DNA of 64,000 nt, from NCBI GenBank assembly GCA_036380875.1, contig DASVDX010000054.1, positions 1-64,000 of the forward strand, read 5' to 3'. The notes under the pieces were generated by a model. It was not told the DNA's origin, did no database searches, and saw nothing but the letters and a program-made list of their open reading frames with translations. Position numbers and translations under genes: made by a program. Within the stretch, counting starts at the first letter, position 1, and each line of letters begins with the position of its first letter. The DNA is from ZC4RG17 sp036380875 (GTDB taxonomy: Bacteria; Actinomycetota; Acidimicrobiia; Spongiisociales; ZC4RG35). Shown one piece after another: positions 46,455 through 56,473 of the stretch.

Positions 46455-48266
46455 TCATCGGGACCCCCACAGGAGCCCGGAGAGGCCGGAGGCGCGCGGA
46501 ACCGAGCGCATGACGGCTTGACGGACGACGGTCTCGCTGCTCACCACCCACACCCGTTGGCGGGCGCGGGTGACGGCGGTGTAGAGGAGCTCCCGGGTGA
46601 GGAGGCGCGACTGTTCATCAGGGAGCACCACGACCACCTGGTCGAATTGGGATCCCTGGCTCTTGTGGATCGTCATGGCATGAACCGTTTGGTGCTCGGG
46701 CAGGTGGCTCAGCGGCAATGTGCGGATATCGCCGCGCTCGAAGACCGCCCGCAGGCCTTCTTCGGTCTCGACGGCCACGCCGATGTCGCCGTTGTAGAGG
46801 TCGAGGTTGTAGTCGTTGCGGGTGATCATCACCGGCCGCCCCGGGTACCACTCGGTGTCCCAGCGGAGGCCTGGATATCGCTCGTCGAGAGTCAGCTCGA
46901 TCCTCCGGCTCCACTGGTTCACTCCGTTCGGGCCTCGCTTGACCGCACACACCACCGCCACGTCGGTCAACGCCGCGAGCGCTCCCTGAACGTCGCCTGA
47001 GTTGGCCAGGTCGACGAGGCGGGACCGCTGCGCAGTGACTTCGTGCCACATCTCGGCGAACTCCGCTTCCTCTGCGCCGCGCACCCAGCGCAGGCGGTCC
47101 CCGCCATCGGCGAGACGGCGGACGGCGTCGTCCGGATCCCCCCGGCGCACGGCGTCGGCGAAGTCGGCGATGGAGCTGTCCTCCTCGAAGCGGTAGACCC
47201 GGTCGAGGACGGTCACGCGTCGGGAGATCGGGACATCGGTGATGCGCCGATCCGCCGCCGGTCCCACGATGTCGGCGAGGACGGTGCCGGCCTCGATCGA
47301 TTCGAGCTGGAAGGGGTCGCCGACCATCACGATCGTGGCGTCGTCGCGGAGGGCGGCGAGGAGCCGGGCCGCCAGAGGAAGGGAGACCATCGACATCTCG
47401 TCGATGATCACGATCTCGTGGGGGAGGCGGTTGGTGCGATCGTGGCGAAAGCGGCTGCGACCCCAACTCCATCCCAGAAGGCGATGGATGGTCTGGGGGG
47501 CGACCTGCTCCACGGTGGAGGCGATGGCAGGGTCGCCCACTTTCCGGGCCAGTCCGGTGATCGCCTCCCCGAGCCGGGCGGCTGCCTTGCCGGTCGGCGC
47601 GCACAGGCCGACGAGCGGGAACGACTCGGCGCCGGCCGCGGCCAGGGCGGCGAGCATGGCGCTGACCGCATGGGTCTTGCCCGTGCCGGGGCCCCCGGCG
47701 ATGACCGCCGCCTGTGAGGAGAGGGCAGTGCGAGCCGCCCGGTATTGGGTGGTCTCGCCGTTGGCGGCCAACAGCCTCCGCAGCATGGCGTCGGTGGCCG
47801 GGGCGATCGGGCGTTCCTCCTCTTCGAGGCGTCGGCGGATCAGCTCGGCGACCTGCTGTTCGTAGCGGTAGTAGCGCTCCAGGTAGAGCCGATCGTCGAC
47901 CAGGACCAGCGGGCGGTCGTCGGTGCCGTCCCCCACCAGCGCCGAGGAGCGAAGCCTCTCCTGCCACTCGTTCGGCTCGGGCCAGGGGAGGGCTTCGATG
48001 ACGTCGGGGTCGCGTCCGTCGACGACCACCGACTCCCGCAGAGTCGGTATGCGGACGCACACGTGGCCGAAGCGGGTTCCACGCACCGCCAAAGCCGCAG
48101 CCAGGATGACGGTGGTGTCGGTTTCGCCGAGGAGCCGGCCGATCGTCAGGGCGGAGGCGACGTCGACCGGGGCGAGGACGCCGGCGTCGTTGAACTCGGC
48201 GACCAGCCCATCGGCGTGGATGACGGCGAAGGGGTCCTGGGCGGCGAGGGCGATCCTGTCGCTCAT
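46455..48266 (-). CDS. recD: Exodeoxyribonuclease V alpha chain
   Basis: 603-residue SF1B helicase subunit of RecBCD. Walker A AGGPGTGKTHAVSAML, motif II VIIDEMSMVSLPLAARLL, motif III TIVMVGDPFQLESIEAGTVLADI, and C-terminal THKSQGSQFDQVVVVLPDE..LLYTAVTRARQRVWVV. ATG 48266 overlaps the RecB stop by 4 nt. Last gene of the recC-recB-recD operon. RecD gives the complex fast 5'-3' helicase action and shapes Chi response; the local Chi sequence is not visible. Confidence 0.95.
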   Translation of the reverse strand: MSDRIALAAQDPFAVIHADGLVAEFNDAGVLAPVDVASALTIGRLLGETDTTVILAAALAVRGTRFGHVCVRIPTLRESVVVDGRDPDVIEALPWPEPNEWQERLRSSALVGDGTDDRPLVLVDDRLYLERYYRYEQQVAELIRRRLEEEERPIAPATDAMLRRLLAANGETTQYRAARTALSSQAAVIAGGPGTGKTHAVSAMLAALAAAGAESFPLVGLCAPTGKAAARLGEAITGLARKVGDPAIASTVEQVAPQTIHRLLGWSWGRSRFRHDRTNRLPHEIVIIDEMSMVSLPLAARLLAALRDDATIVMVGDPFQLESIEAGTVLADIVGPAADRRITDVPISRRVTVLDRVYRFEEDSSIADFADAVRRGDPDDAVRRLADGGDRLRWVRGAEEAEFAEMWHEVTAQRSRLVDLANSGDVQGALAALTDVAVVCAVKRGPNGVNQWSRRIELTLDERYPGLRWDTEWYPGRPVMITRNDYNLDLYNGDIGVAVETEEGLRAVFERGDIRTLPLSHLPEHQTVHAMTIHKSQGSQFDQVVVVLPDEQSRLLTRELLYTAVTRARQRVWVVSSETVVRQAVMRSVPRASGLSGLLWGSR

Positions 48267-51200
48267 CCTTGCCTCCCGTCGAACAGCTGGGACAGGCGCA
48301 CGATCATCTCCGCCGGGGGGGACCAGCGGGCTACGCCGCAACGCTCGCCGTCGATGACCGGGGTGGCGGGTCCGATCATCCCCCGGATGAACAAGTAGGT
48401 CGATCCGCCGAGATGCCGCTCGGGGTCGTACCCGGGCAGCCGCCACTGCAGGTACCGATGCAGAGCGACCTGGTAGAGGGTCGCCTGCAGAACGTAGCGG
48501 TGGCTAACCATCTCATGAGCGAGGGCGACGGGGCCGTAGTCCTCGGGCGAGGGGACGGTACCGACACTCGGCAGCAGGTTGGACTTGTAGTCCATGACCA
48601 CGAACCGGTCGTCGGGAAGTGTCGCCACGAGGTCGATGGCGCCGGCCATGAACCCCCGGAACGGCTGGCCAGGCGACGACATCAGCTCTTCGACGTACGA
48701 CCGAAAGGGGTGGAGAGGATCGACGTAGTCGGCCATCACCGCCCCGATGTGGGCCAGCGTGATGGCATCCGCGCCGGTGCGAATCGGCAACTCGAACGCC
48801 AACTCCCGGGTCATGCCCCGTGCCTCGAGGTCGTGGAGGGTCACGTCGGCCGGTGACGGGCCGAGGGGTGTGATGGCCACCGCCGCCAGCCCGCTCGCCA
48901 GCGCCTCGGGGTCGAACTCCCAGTCGGCGGCCCGGGTTTCCTCAGCGAGCAACTCGACGATCCGCGCTTCGACGTCGTCGGCGTCGAATCGGAGGTGTTC
49001 CATCACGGCATGGACCAGGGTGCCGAACCGGGCACCAGCAGGCATGTCGGCGAGAGGGAGGAGCGGCGTCGGAGCGGTCTCTTCCTCCAACTCCTCCTCG
49101 GTCGGCTCGGCTTCGTCGGTGCGGAGGGCGTGTTCGGCAGTCTCTTCGGCGGCGGTCAGCGGCTGGTCGGCCGACAGAGACGAGAACGACACCCGCCGCC
49201 ACGTGTGATCCAACTCCCGGTCGAACTCCATCACTTCGAGCTGCCTGGGGTCGGATGCGGGGGGCTGCCACACGCGAGCTGGGGCCAGCTCATCCATCAC
49301 CGACACGACGATCCGCCCTTCGCTCCTGTCGGCGAGGGCTTGCGGGGAGCCGTGGCGTGTCAGGAGCTCGCTGAGCTTGGCGGCGTCGCGCTCCTTGTGG
49401 TTCTCGACCCACCACACCATGAGGTGGTGTTCCGCTCGGGTCAGCGCCACGTACAGGAGCCGGCTCTCCTCGGCCGCTTGCTCGGCCTTGGCCAGGCGGC
49501 TGTGCTCCCGATAGGTCGGGCTCTGCTTTCCGGCCACATCGATGAGCCGACGGCGCGGCTCTTCCCCGGTCTCTTCCTCGGGGTCGTGGAACACCGGGTA
49601 GTCGGGATCGCGGAGGTAGACGTTCCATGAGAACGGCACGAGCACCACTGGCCATTGCAGGCCCTTGGCGCCGTGGATCGTTTGCACCGTGACAGCGTCG
49701 GCGTCGGTCTCCAGACGACGTTGGCGGCTGTCGATCTCTTCCGCTCGTGCCTTGTTCCGGTGTTCCGCTTCGGCGTTCGATGCCTCGAGCCAGGCGGACA
49801 ACGAGCCGTGGCGTCCTTGGCGGAAGGCGGCATGCATCTCCTCGGCGATGTGGATCAGGTCGGTGAGTTGACGCTCGCCGTCGTGGAGGGCGAGGATGCG
49901 GCGGGCCAGGCCGGTGTCGTGGTTCAGTTCGGCGACGAGGGCAGGCACACCGCCTTCCTGCAGTGTCTGGTGCCAGCCGCGCATCTGCCGTTGCAGCTCC
50001 AGGGCGTCTTCGTCGCGGAGGTCGGCGATCGCCTCGAGGGAGTGGCCGACGAGGGTCGTGGTGGCGGCGAGGCGCACGAGGTCCATGCGGTCGGGCCGTT
50101 CCACCGCCAGGAGGAACCGGCGCCATTCCTCGGCCGCAGGGGTGAGGAGGACGGAGCCGCTGCGTGACGACACCGACGGGACATGTCGGCGGCCCAGTTC
50201 ACGGCGCATCAACTCGACCTCGGCAGTGGTGCGGCACAAGACAGCGATGTCCGCCGGGCCGAGCGGACGGCGCCCGTTGTTGTCCTGGATCGTCACCCCA
50301 CCTTCGAGGAGATCGACTATGCGGGCGGCGGCATCGTTGGCGATCGCGTCCCGCGTCGGGCCCACCAAGAAGTACGGGTCTTTTCGATAGGTCGGCAGAG
50401 GCAGGTCGGACGACAGGAGGCGCAGGGTGACCGGAGGCACCCCGTGGATTCGGGAGGGATGGCGAGCGCGCATCGAGCGGTAAGAGATGCGGTCGTCGCC
50501 GAACGTCGTGTCGCCGAACAGGAGGTCGAGCGCTTCCACCAATGGGGCATCGCTTCGCCAGTTGGTGTCGAGCGTGCGGATGGCGGCTGCTCCTGCCACG
50601 GTGGCGAGGTAGGCCTCGATGTCGGCGCCGCGGAAGCTGTAGATCGACTGTTTCGGATCCCCGATGACGACGAGACGGGCGCCGTCGAAGATGCGGCGGA
50701 TGATCTGCCACTGGATCGGATCCGTGTCCTGGGACTCGTCGACCATGCCGACGTCGTAGCGGCGGCGCAAGAGGTCGGTGGCGGCTGCGCCCACGTAAGG
50801 GTCGGAGAGCGTGTCGCGCATCTCGACGAGCGTGTCGTCGTAGGTGATGCTCGAGGCTCGCAGCATCCTTCGCCGGGTCTCGTCGGCCACCGCCCGGGCG
50901 ATCTCGACTCGGAGGCGGGCGGCGCCGTCGACTTCGTCGGGGTCGGGGACGATGCGAGCGTCGGGATGTCCGATCACCTCGGCCGCCATCCGGGCTGCTT
51001 CTCCGGGCGTGACGAGGCCTTCGGGCGCTCCATCGGCGAAGCGGGACACCACCAGGTCGCTGGCCGCCTGACGGAGGACGAGGTCGTCGACCTCGCCGGG
51101 GTCGAGTCCCTCGGGCAGGCGGGTGCGGAAGCCCAACTGGCCCAGAAGCCGCTGGGCGAAGCCGTGGATGGTGAAGATCTGCGCCTGGTCGAATTCGGCG

Positions 51201-51535
51201 ATCGCCGCGGCCAGCCGCTGCCGGGCCTCGGCTCGATCGGCGTCCGGGAGCGCCAGCAGGTACTCCAGGTGGTCGTCGGGGGAGGGAGGCGGAGAGCCGG
51301 CGAGGGCCTTCTCGGTCGTAACGAGCCTCTGACGCACCCGTCCTTTCAATTCGGCGGTGGCGGCCCGGGTGAACGTGACGACGAGGATCCGATCGAGCGG
51401 GATGTCTTCTACGGTCACGAGACGGGCAACGGTGGCGGCGATCGTGAACGTCTTGCCGGCGCCGGCGCTGGCCTCGATGATCGTGCGCCCGACGGTCAGC
51501 GGCTCAGCGGGATCGAAGGGGCGGGCCGCGGTCAC
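48263..51535 (-). CDS. recB: Exodeoxyribonuclease V beta chain
   Basis: 1090-residue UvrD-like helicase with nuclease domain. Walker A is EASAGAGKTFTIAATVARL near the start, Walker B MVDESQDTDPIQW, next motif VVIGDPKQSIYSFRGADI, late motif TIHGAKGLQWPVVLVPF, and the C-terminal nuclease core VVMDYKSNLLP (Asp and Lys). GTG 51535 is preferred to a longer start because it overlaps the RecC stop as GTGA and leaves the normal short N-terminus. Somewhat shorter than the 1180-residue E. coli protein, mainly between helicase motifs. Confidence 0.95.
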   Translation of the reverse strand: MTAARPFDPAEPLTVGRTIIEASAGAGKTFTIAATVARLVTVEDIPLDRILVVTFTRAATAELKGRVRQRLVTTEKALAGSPPPSPDDHLEYLLALPDADRAEARQRLAAAIAEFDQAQIFTIHGFAQRLLGQLGFRTRLPEGLDPGEVDDLVLRQAASDLVVSRFADGAPEGLVTPGEAARMAAEVIGHPDARIVPDPDEVDGAARLRVEIARAVADETRRRMLRASSITYDDTLVEMRDTLSDPYVGAAATDLLRRRYDVGMVDESQDTDPIQWQIIRRIFDGARLVVIGDPKQSIYSFRGADIEAYLATVAGAAAIRTLDTNWRSDAPLVEALDLLFGDTTFGDDRISYRSMRARHPSRIHGVPPVTLRLLSSDLPLPTYRKDPYFLVGPTRDAIANDAAARIVDLLEGGVTIQDNNGRRPLGPADIAVLCRTTAEVELMRRELGRRHVPSVSSRSGSVLLTPAAEEWRRFLLAVERPDRMDLVRLAATTTLVGHSLEAIADLRDEDALELQRQMRGWHQTLQEGGVPALVAELNHDTGLARRILALHDGERQLTDLIHIAEEMHAAFRQGRHGSLSAWLEASNAEAEHRNKARAEEIDSRQRRLETDADAVTVQTIHGAKGLQWPVVLVPFSWNVYLRDPDYPVFHDPEEETGEEPRRRLIDVAGKQSPTYREHSRLAKAEQAAEESRLLYVALTRAEHHLMVWWVENHKERDAAKLSELLTRHGSPQALADRSEGRIVVSVMDELAPARVWQPPASDPRQLEVMEFDRELDHTWRRVSFSSLSADQPLTAAEETAEHALRTDEAEPTEEELEEETAPTPLLPLADMPAGARFGTLVHAVMEHLRFDADDVEARIVELLAEETRAADWEFDPEALASGLAAVAITPLGPSPADVTLHDLEARGMTRELAFELPIRTGADAITLAHIGAVMADYVDPLHPFRSYVEELMSSPGQPFRGFMAGAIDLVATLPDDRFVVMDYKSNLLPSVGTVPSPEDYGPVALAHEMVSHRYVLQATLYQVALHRYLQWRLPGYDPERHLGGSTYLFIRGMIGPATPVIDGERCGVARWSPPAEMIVRLSQLFDGRQG

Positions 51536-54500
51536 AGCGTCTTCTCCCCGCTCAGACGGAGCACCGGGCGCCACAGCCGCTCGCAGAAGTCGGCGAACCC
51601 GGCTTGGTGCAGGGCGTCAAGCGAATCGATGTGAGGGAGCACCAGCCCGAGGGCGCGGTCCTTCTTCTCGTTTCGGAACGCGTCGTCGGCCGCGCGCCTG
51701 GCGGCGAACTCGTCGGTACCGATCTTGCGCTGCCAGTTGTATGCGGTTTCGCAGGGAAGAGGGAGCGGTTGGCGGTGACCCTCCACATACAGGTCCACCA
51801 GATCGCCGAGGAGGAGCTCCGCTTCCTGGCGCCGGCTCGCGGCATCGGCTGCTTTCACCGGGCCGATCGTCAGCAGCACATGCTTGTCGGAGCCCTCCTT
51901 CTTTCCGATCAGGACGGCCGTCCAGGCGGTCTCCGGCTTCAGCGCCGACAGGAAGACCATTTCGGCGAACGCCCGGAGTCGTCGGGCGCCGTTGATGCGG
52001 CTGGGCGTGACCATCGTGATGTAGCCGAGGTGCGGGTCGGCGTTGACTTTGCCTTCCACGACCACACCTCCGGCGACCTCGACGGAGCCGGCGAACGGAT
52101 GGCGGCGATGGGGGTCATAACCCTTCTCGACTGCGGCGTCGTGGATCGTCTGGGCGGCGGCGAGAGCCTTCTCCAGGTCGTCGTCACCGAGACGGCCGGG
52201 GGGCAGGGCGTCGGCGCCCCGTTCCCGTCTGAAGAGCTCGTCGGGCGAGTGGCCGGCGATGAGCCCCTGCAGCACCCGGTCGGTGAGCCCCCAACGCTCG
52301 AGGCCCACGAGATCCACCGGCAGGGTGTCGTCAGCGATCTCTCCGGGATCGGGCACCGTGAATCCGAGACGGGCCTTGACGAACCTCTGCACCGGGTTGC
52401 GGAGGAACTCGACGAGGTCCTCGAGTCGGATCGTCTCCGGAATGGGGAATTCCGGCCACTCGCACCGCCCGGCCGATGCATCCAGGGGTCGGTTCTGGGT
52501 GGCGACGGCACCCTCGTATTGCATGCGGTCGAATCCCCACGGCCGGGCCGGAATCAACTCACCGGGAGTGAAGTTGGTGGGGCTGAACGACTGCAGCGGG
52601 TGGTGGAACTCGATCGCCTTGCGGCCGTCCTCTCCCACCATCTCCTCGACCGTGTCGAGCAGTTCGGCCACCGGGACGGCGGGCGGTATTTCGGCGTTGG
52701 TCAGGTCGTCGCGCCCGGAATACGTGACGAGCAGATGGTCGCCCGCAGCCATCAAGGCGTCCAACAGGAGTTGGCGATCCATGGACCCCGGGTGGAGATC
52801 ACCGACGACTTCGTGGTCGACGAGGAGGTCGTCGCCGTCGATACGCCCCCGACGGGGAAAGCGGGATTCGTCCATTCCCACCAGCGCCACGACGCGGTAG
52901 GGGACGGATCGCATGGGCACGAGAGTGCAAACGGTGACGTCACCGGTGCGCATGTGGAGGGCGCTAGGACGGTCGTCGGTCCAGACGGATATCGCCTGTC
53001 GGGCTTCGCCCAGCGAGATCTCGGGATCGACTCCGCTCTCGGGGAGGGGGAAGGTCTCGGCGAGCAGCCGCTCCAACTGGTGCAACTGCCACTCTTGTCC
53101 CCATTCCGGAGCGGCCAGTAGCCGCACCGCGGTGGCGATCGCTCCCGCCCACTCGGAGCGGGGCCGGCGACGGCAAAGGAGGCGACGGACCGCCACCAGA
53201 CGATCCAGGATCGACGCCAACACGGAGGCGGGCACCGTCTCTTGACCTTCGACGCCGTCGAGTGGCGCCAGGTCGCCCACTGTGCGGACCGGGTCGTCGG
53301 CGTAGAACACACCCGTCAGGGTGCGGTCGAGCCCTCGTCTCCAGGTCCGTTCTTCCCGCTCGACACCCCACTCCCGTCGATGCTCCAGGTCGAGGCCCCA
53401 GGCGACCCGGGCGTCGTCGATCATGGTCACCACCGCCCCAGCGGTGTCGTCGTCGATCCCGAACCTCTGCTGTACGACGGGGCGGTGGACGAGGTCGCGG
53501 ACGGCGTCTGCTTCCAGCCGTGACCCGGCGATGTCGAGCAGGGTGGCCGTGAAGGCGACGAGAGGGTTGGTGACTGCGGGCGAGCGGTCGGCGATGCGCA
53601 GGCGGAGGTCGGGGAGACCGCTGGTCGGGCGTTGCGGGAAAGCGGCCTCGAGGAGCGGAGCGAAGGTGGCGAGGTCAGGCGTCATGACGACGATGTCGCG
53701 CGGCTCCAGAGTGGGGTCGTCGGTGAGGAGGTGGAGGATGGCGTCCCGGACGACCTCCGCCTGGCGGCGAGCGCCATGGCAGACATGGATCTGGAGTGAG
53801 CGATCCTCGGCGCCGGTCACCTGGGAGGCGAGGGCGGGGTCGTACGCCGGTGCCCTGTTCTCCTGGACGTCCCTTTGGATGCTCCCGAGCAATGTGGAGA
53901 GGCGCGGCGGAGAAGGAGCGAGCTCGCCGTCGAGGCCGTGGGAGGCCAGCACGATCTGCAACTCGCGGACGTCCCGGCCCCAGGTGTGGAGGAGCGGATT
54001 CGCCACCCGTGTGATGGTGGGATCGGCGGATCGGAGAGGGAGGACCCTGATTCCCATCTCTTCCACCGACCGCCACAGGACCGGTGAGGGGTGGAGCACG
54101 TAGAGGAGGACCTCGCATTGCGCACCGAGTGCGACCAGAACCTCGAGGTCGAGAGGGTCGGCGGACGTGAGCCCGTAGACAGCCACTCGTTCGGGCAGCC
54201 CCGGGTCGATGTCTCCCCGGCGGATCGGATCGAGCCCCTCAGGCATCAGCTCCGGCAACGACCCGACTCCCACGTGCCGGCGGAGCTCCCGCCACAGGGC
54301 CGCCTGCCATCGGGCCTCCGACGACAGCGGTTCCCCGTCGGGGCCCACGTCGTCGCCCACCGCCCAGGAGCGAATCATCGACGGGCGGCGCCGGGCGTAC
54401 TTGGAGAAGAGTGTCCCGATCTTCGTGGCCGCCGCCAGCCGATTGTCGGGAGAGCCACCTCGGTCCACGTCGAGGTAGCGGGCGAGGATCTGCATCCATG

Positions 54501-54837
54501 GCTCGCCGAGGCACTCGTCGATGACCTCGAGGAGGTGGGAGACGATCCCGGAGCCATCCCACGCCCGCACGGACCGAGCGAGCTCCGGCACCGTTTCGAG
54601 GACCTGGCGGACGACTCGTCCGGGGGAGGGGAAGTCGACGTTGGCGCAGATCCCGTCCGTCACGCCCCGTTCGGCGAGGCCCGAGGCGATGCGCTGGGTC
54701 AGCCAGCGTTCGATGCCCCGCGACGGCACGGCGACAACCTCGGAGTCGAACAAGCCTCCCACGGGCTCGGCCAGCTGATCGCAGAGAAGCGCCACCAAGG
54801 CGTCGGGATGAGACGCGATGTGGACTCGGACCGCCAC
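51532..54837 (-). CDS. recC: Exodeoxyribonuclease V gamma chain
   Basis: 1101-residue RecC. N-terminal VAVPSRGIERWLTQRIASGLAERGVTDGICANVDFPSPG matches the family. It then has the helicase-like but inactive domains (DIVVMTPDLATFAPLLEAAFPQ) and LTPGEL-type late region GELIPARPWGFDRMQYEGA. In RecBCD it splits the strands and reads Chi. GTG 54837 has TAGGTT 6 nt upstream, so the operon mRNA is probably leaderless. First gene of recCBD. Confidence 0.94.
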   Translation of the reverse strand: MAVRVHIASHPDALVALLCDQLAEPVGGLFDSEVVAVPSRGIERWLTQRIASGLAERGVTDGICANVDFPSPGRVVRQVLETVPELARSVRAWDGSGIVSHLLEVIDECLGEPWMQILARYLDVDRGGSPDNRLAAATKIGTLFSKYARRRPSMIRSWAVGDDVGPDGEPLSSEARWQAALWRELRRHVGVGSLPELMPEGLDPIRRGDIDPGLPERVAVYGLTSADPLDLEVLVALGAQCEVLLYVLHPSPVLWRSVEEMGIRVLPLRSADPTITRVANPLLHTWGRDVRELQIVLASHGLDGELAPSPPRLSTLLGSIQRDVQENRAPAYDPALASQVTGAEDRSLQIHVCHGARRQAEVVRDAILHLLTDDPTLEPRDIVVMTPDLATFAPLLEAAFPQRPTSGLPDLRLRIADRSPAVTNPLVAFTATLLDIAGSRLEADAVRDLVHRPVVQQRFGIDDDTAGAVVTMIDDARVAWGLDLEHRREWGVEREERTWRRGLDRTLTGVFYADDPVRTVGDLAPLDGVEGQETVPASVLASILDRLVAVRRLLCRRRPRSEWAGAIATAVRLLAAPEWGQEWQLHQLERLLAETFPLPESGVDPEISLGEARQAISVWTDDRPSALHMRTGDVTVCTLVPMRSVPYRVVALVGMDESRFPRRGRIDGDDLLVDHEVVGDLHPGSMDRQLLLDALMAAGDHLLVTYSGRDDLTNAEIPPAVPVAELLDTVEEMVGEDGRKAIEFHHPLQSFSPTNFTPGELIPARPWGFDRMQYEGAVATQNRPLDASAGRCEWPEFPIPETIRLEDLVEFLRNPVQRFVKARLGFTVPDPGEIADDTLPVDLVGLERWGLTDRVLQGLIAGHSPDELFRRERGADALPPGRLGDDDLEKALAAAQTIHDAAVEKGYDPHRRHPFAGSVEVAGGVVVEGKVNADPHLGYITMVTPSRINGARRLRAFAEMVFLSALKPETAWTAVLIGKKEGSDKHVLLTIGPVKAADAASRRQEAELLLGDLVDLYVEGHRQPLPLPCETAYNWQRKIGTDEFAARRAADDAFRNEKKDRALGLVLPHIDSLDALHQAGFADFCERLWRPVLRLSGEKTL

Positions 54838-54843
54838 GCCGAC

Positions 54844-54849
54844 AACCTA
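54844..54849 (-). promoter_or_regulatory. -10-like box for the leaderless recCBD operon
   Basis: Reverse-strand TAGGTT, 6 nt before GTG 54837; no ribosome binding site present. Confidence 0.45.
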
Positions 54850-54990
54850 TCAGGAAGCCCCGACAGCCCGCGCAGCCTGATACCGGTTTCCTCGAGCAGG
54901 GGTGGCGAGCTTTTGTGTAGAGTCGATTTGACAATTTCGGCGGTGGTGTGGTGGCCACCGACGAAGTGGTGTTCATGAGGAGGCGGGCAA

Positions 54991-56400
54991 ATGAAAACGA
55001 CCCGAATGTTCGTTGCGGTGATGATGCTCTTGGCCCTGGTGGTCTCTGCCTGCGGAGGTCAGGCCACCGACGGGACGACGGCACCCACGGAACCGGCCGG
55101 CGACACGAGCGAGCCGGCGGACACGACGCCGGGCGACACGGAACCGGCGACCACTCCGACGACCGGAGGCACGTCGGCAGAGGGAGAGCCGATCCGCATC
55201 GGCACTTCCCTTCCCCTCACCGGCGAGTTCTCGGTCCCGGCGGTGAAGCACCGCGACGGGTTCCAGCTGTGCGTCGACCTGATCAACGAAGCGGGCGGGA
55301 TCGACGGACGGCCGCTCGAGCTGGTGGTCGAGGACAACCGGTCGGACACCCAGACGGCGGTGAACCAGTACGAGCGGTTCATCACCACCAACCAGGTCGA
55401 TGTCCTCTTCGGGACGTTCTCCAGCGCCCTCACCTTCCCGACTTCGGCGGTGGCCGAGCAGAACGGCTGGGTCTACCCCGTGCCTTCCGGCGGCGCCGGC
55501 CGAATCTGGGAGCGCGGTTACCAGAACCTCTTCTACTTCCAGCAGGGGACTGCCGAGGTGATCGGGGCGACTCCGATCCGGGCGCTGGAGCACTATCGGG
55601 ACGCCGGGATCGTGCCGGAGGATGGGTTCCCGCAGACCGCGGCGGTGGTCAACGCCGACGACTTCTTCGCCCTGGCGATCTCGGCCGGTCTCGTCGGCGA
55701 CACGGTGGAGATTCCCGACACCGACGTCGTCCTCGACCTGTCACCAGGCTGGCTGGCGGAGGCGGGCATCGAGCCGGTCCTCGAGCAGTCGTGGCCGGTC
55801 GGCCAGTTCAACGACTGGATCAACCTGGCCAACTCGATCCGTTCCGCCGACCCCGATGCCGTCTTCGTGAGCACTGCCTCGGTGGAGGAAGCGGTATCGA
55901 TGGTGGACGCCTTCAGGACGGTCGGCTACAACCCCGACTTCCTGTACATGTCCCAGGGTGCCCAGTCCGAGTTCCAGGAGGCGCTGGGAGATGCGGCCAA
56001 CGGCATCGCCATCCACGTCTCCTATCACACCTCCGCGAACTTCGAGAGCCTCCTGGCGGGCGAGCCCTACACCAACCAGGACTTCATCGAGGACTTCTCG
56101 GCGATCCACGGTCGGGCTCCGGACGAAGACGAAGCCATCCCGTTCGCGGTCTGTCAGGGGATGGAGCAGGCCATCCGGGGAACGGGAGGAACCGATCAGG
56201 CCGCCCTCCGGGAGTGGCTGGCTTCCCGCACCGAGGACGACCCTGTTCGGACCGTGCTCGGCGACTTCTACTGGAACGAGAAGGGCCTCCCGATCGACCG
56301 GACGCACATCCTCACTCAGTGGCAGGACGGAGAGCTGCAGGCGGTCTATCCCGCCGTCGAGGGGACGGTCGACATGATCTTCCCCAAACCGGAGTGGTAG
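54991..56400 (+). CDS. ABC transporter substrate-binding lipoprotein (Liv/amide type)
   Basis: 469 residues. Signal peptide MKTTRMFVAVMMLLALVVSAC has lipobox VSAC, a Thr/Pro/Glu-rich tether of about 40 residues follows, then a Peripla_BP_6 domain (IRIGTSLPLTGEFSVPAVKHRDGFQLCVDLINEAGGIDG...). The ligand pocket is typical of branched-chain amino acid, urea or amide binding proteins and cannot be narrowed. AGGAGG lies 11 nt upstream of ATG 54991 (with GGGC closer). A terminator hairpin follows, then the ATPases and permeases. Confidence 0.92.
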   Translation: MKTTRMFVAVMMLLALVVSACGGQATDGTTAPTEPAGDTSEPADTTPGDTEPATTPTTGGTSAEGEPIRIGTSLPLTGEFSVPAVKHRDGFQLCVDLINEAGGIDGRPLELVVEDNRSDTQTAVNQYERFITTNQVDVLFGTFSSALTFPTSAVAEQNGWVYPVPSGGAGRIWERGYQNLFYFQQGTAEVIGATPIRALEHYRDAGIVPEDGFPQTAAVVNADDFFALAISAGLVGDTVEIPDTDVVLDLSPGWLAEAGIEPVLEQSWPVGQFNDWINLANSIRSADPDAVFVSTASVEEAVSMVDAFRTVGYNPDFLYMSQGAQSEFQEALGDAANGIAIHVSYHTSANFESLLAGEPYTNQDFIEDFSAIHGRAPDEDEAIPFAVCQGMEQAIRGTGGTDQAALREWLASRTEDDPVRTVLGDFYWNEKGLPIDRTHILTQWQDGELQAVYPAVEGTVDMIFPKPEW

Positions 56401-56409
56401 GCCTCATCG

Positions 56410-56432
56410 GGGCCGGGCGACACGCCCGGCCC
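56410..56432. terminator. Hairpin between binding protein and ATPase genes
   Basis: GGGCCGGGCG (56410-56419) pairs perfectly with CGCCCGGCCC (56423-56432) over a 3-nt loop, 9 nt after the stop. No U-tract. Likely attenuates read-through or protects the abundant binding-protein mRNA. Confidence 0.65.
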
Positions 56433-56473
56433 TCACTCTCACCCAGACCCGAGATGTTGTTGGCAACGTATTG

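Noticed and set aside
50183..53121. Forward open frames of 483 and 505 codons opposite recB and recC
   Set aside because: Mirror frames of strongly supported recB and recC; no ribosome binding sites or recognisable motifs.
54928..54956. TTGACA upstream of the Liv binding-protein gene as a -35 box
   Set aside because: No acceptable -10 hexamer lies 16-19 nt downstream, so it was not listed as a promoter.
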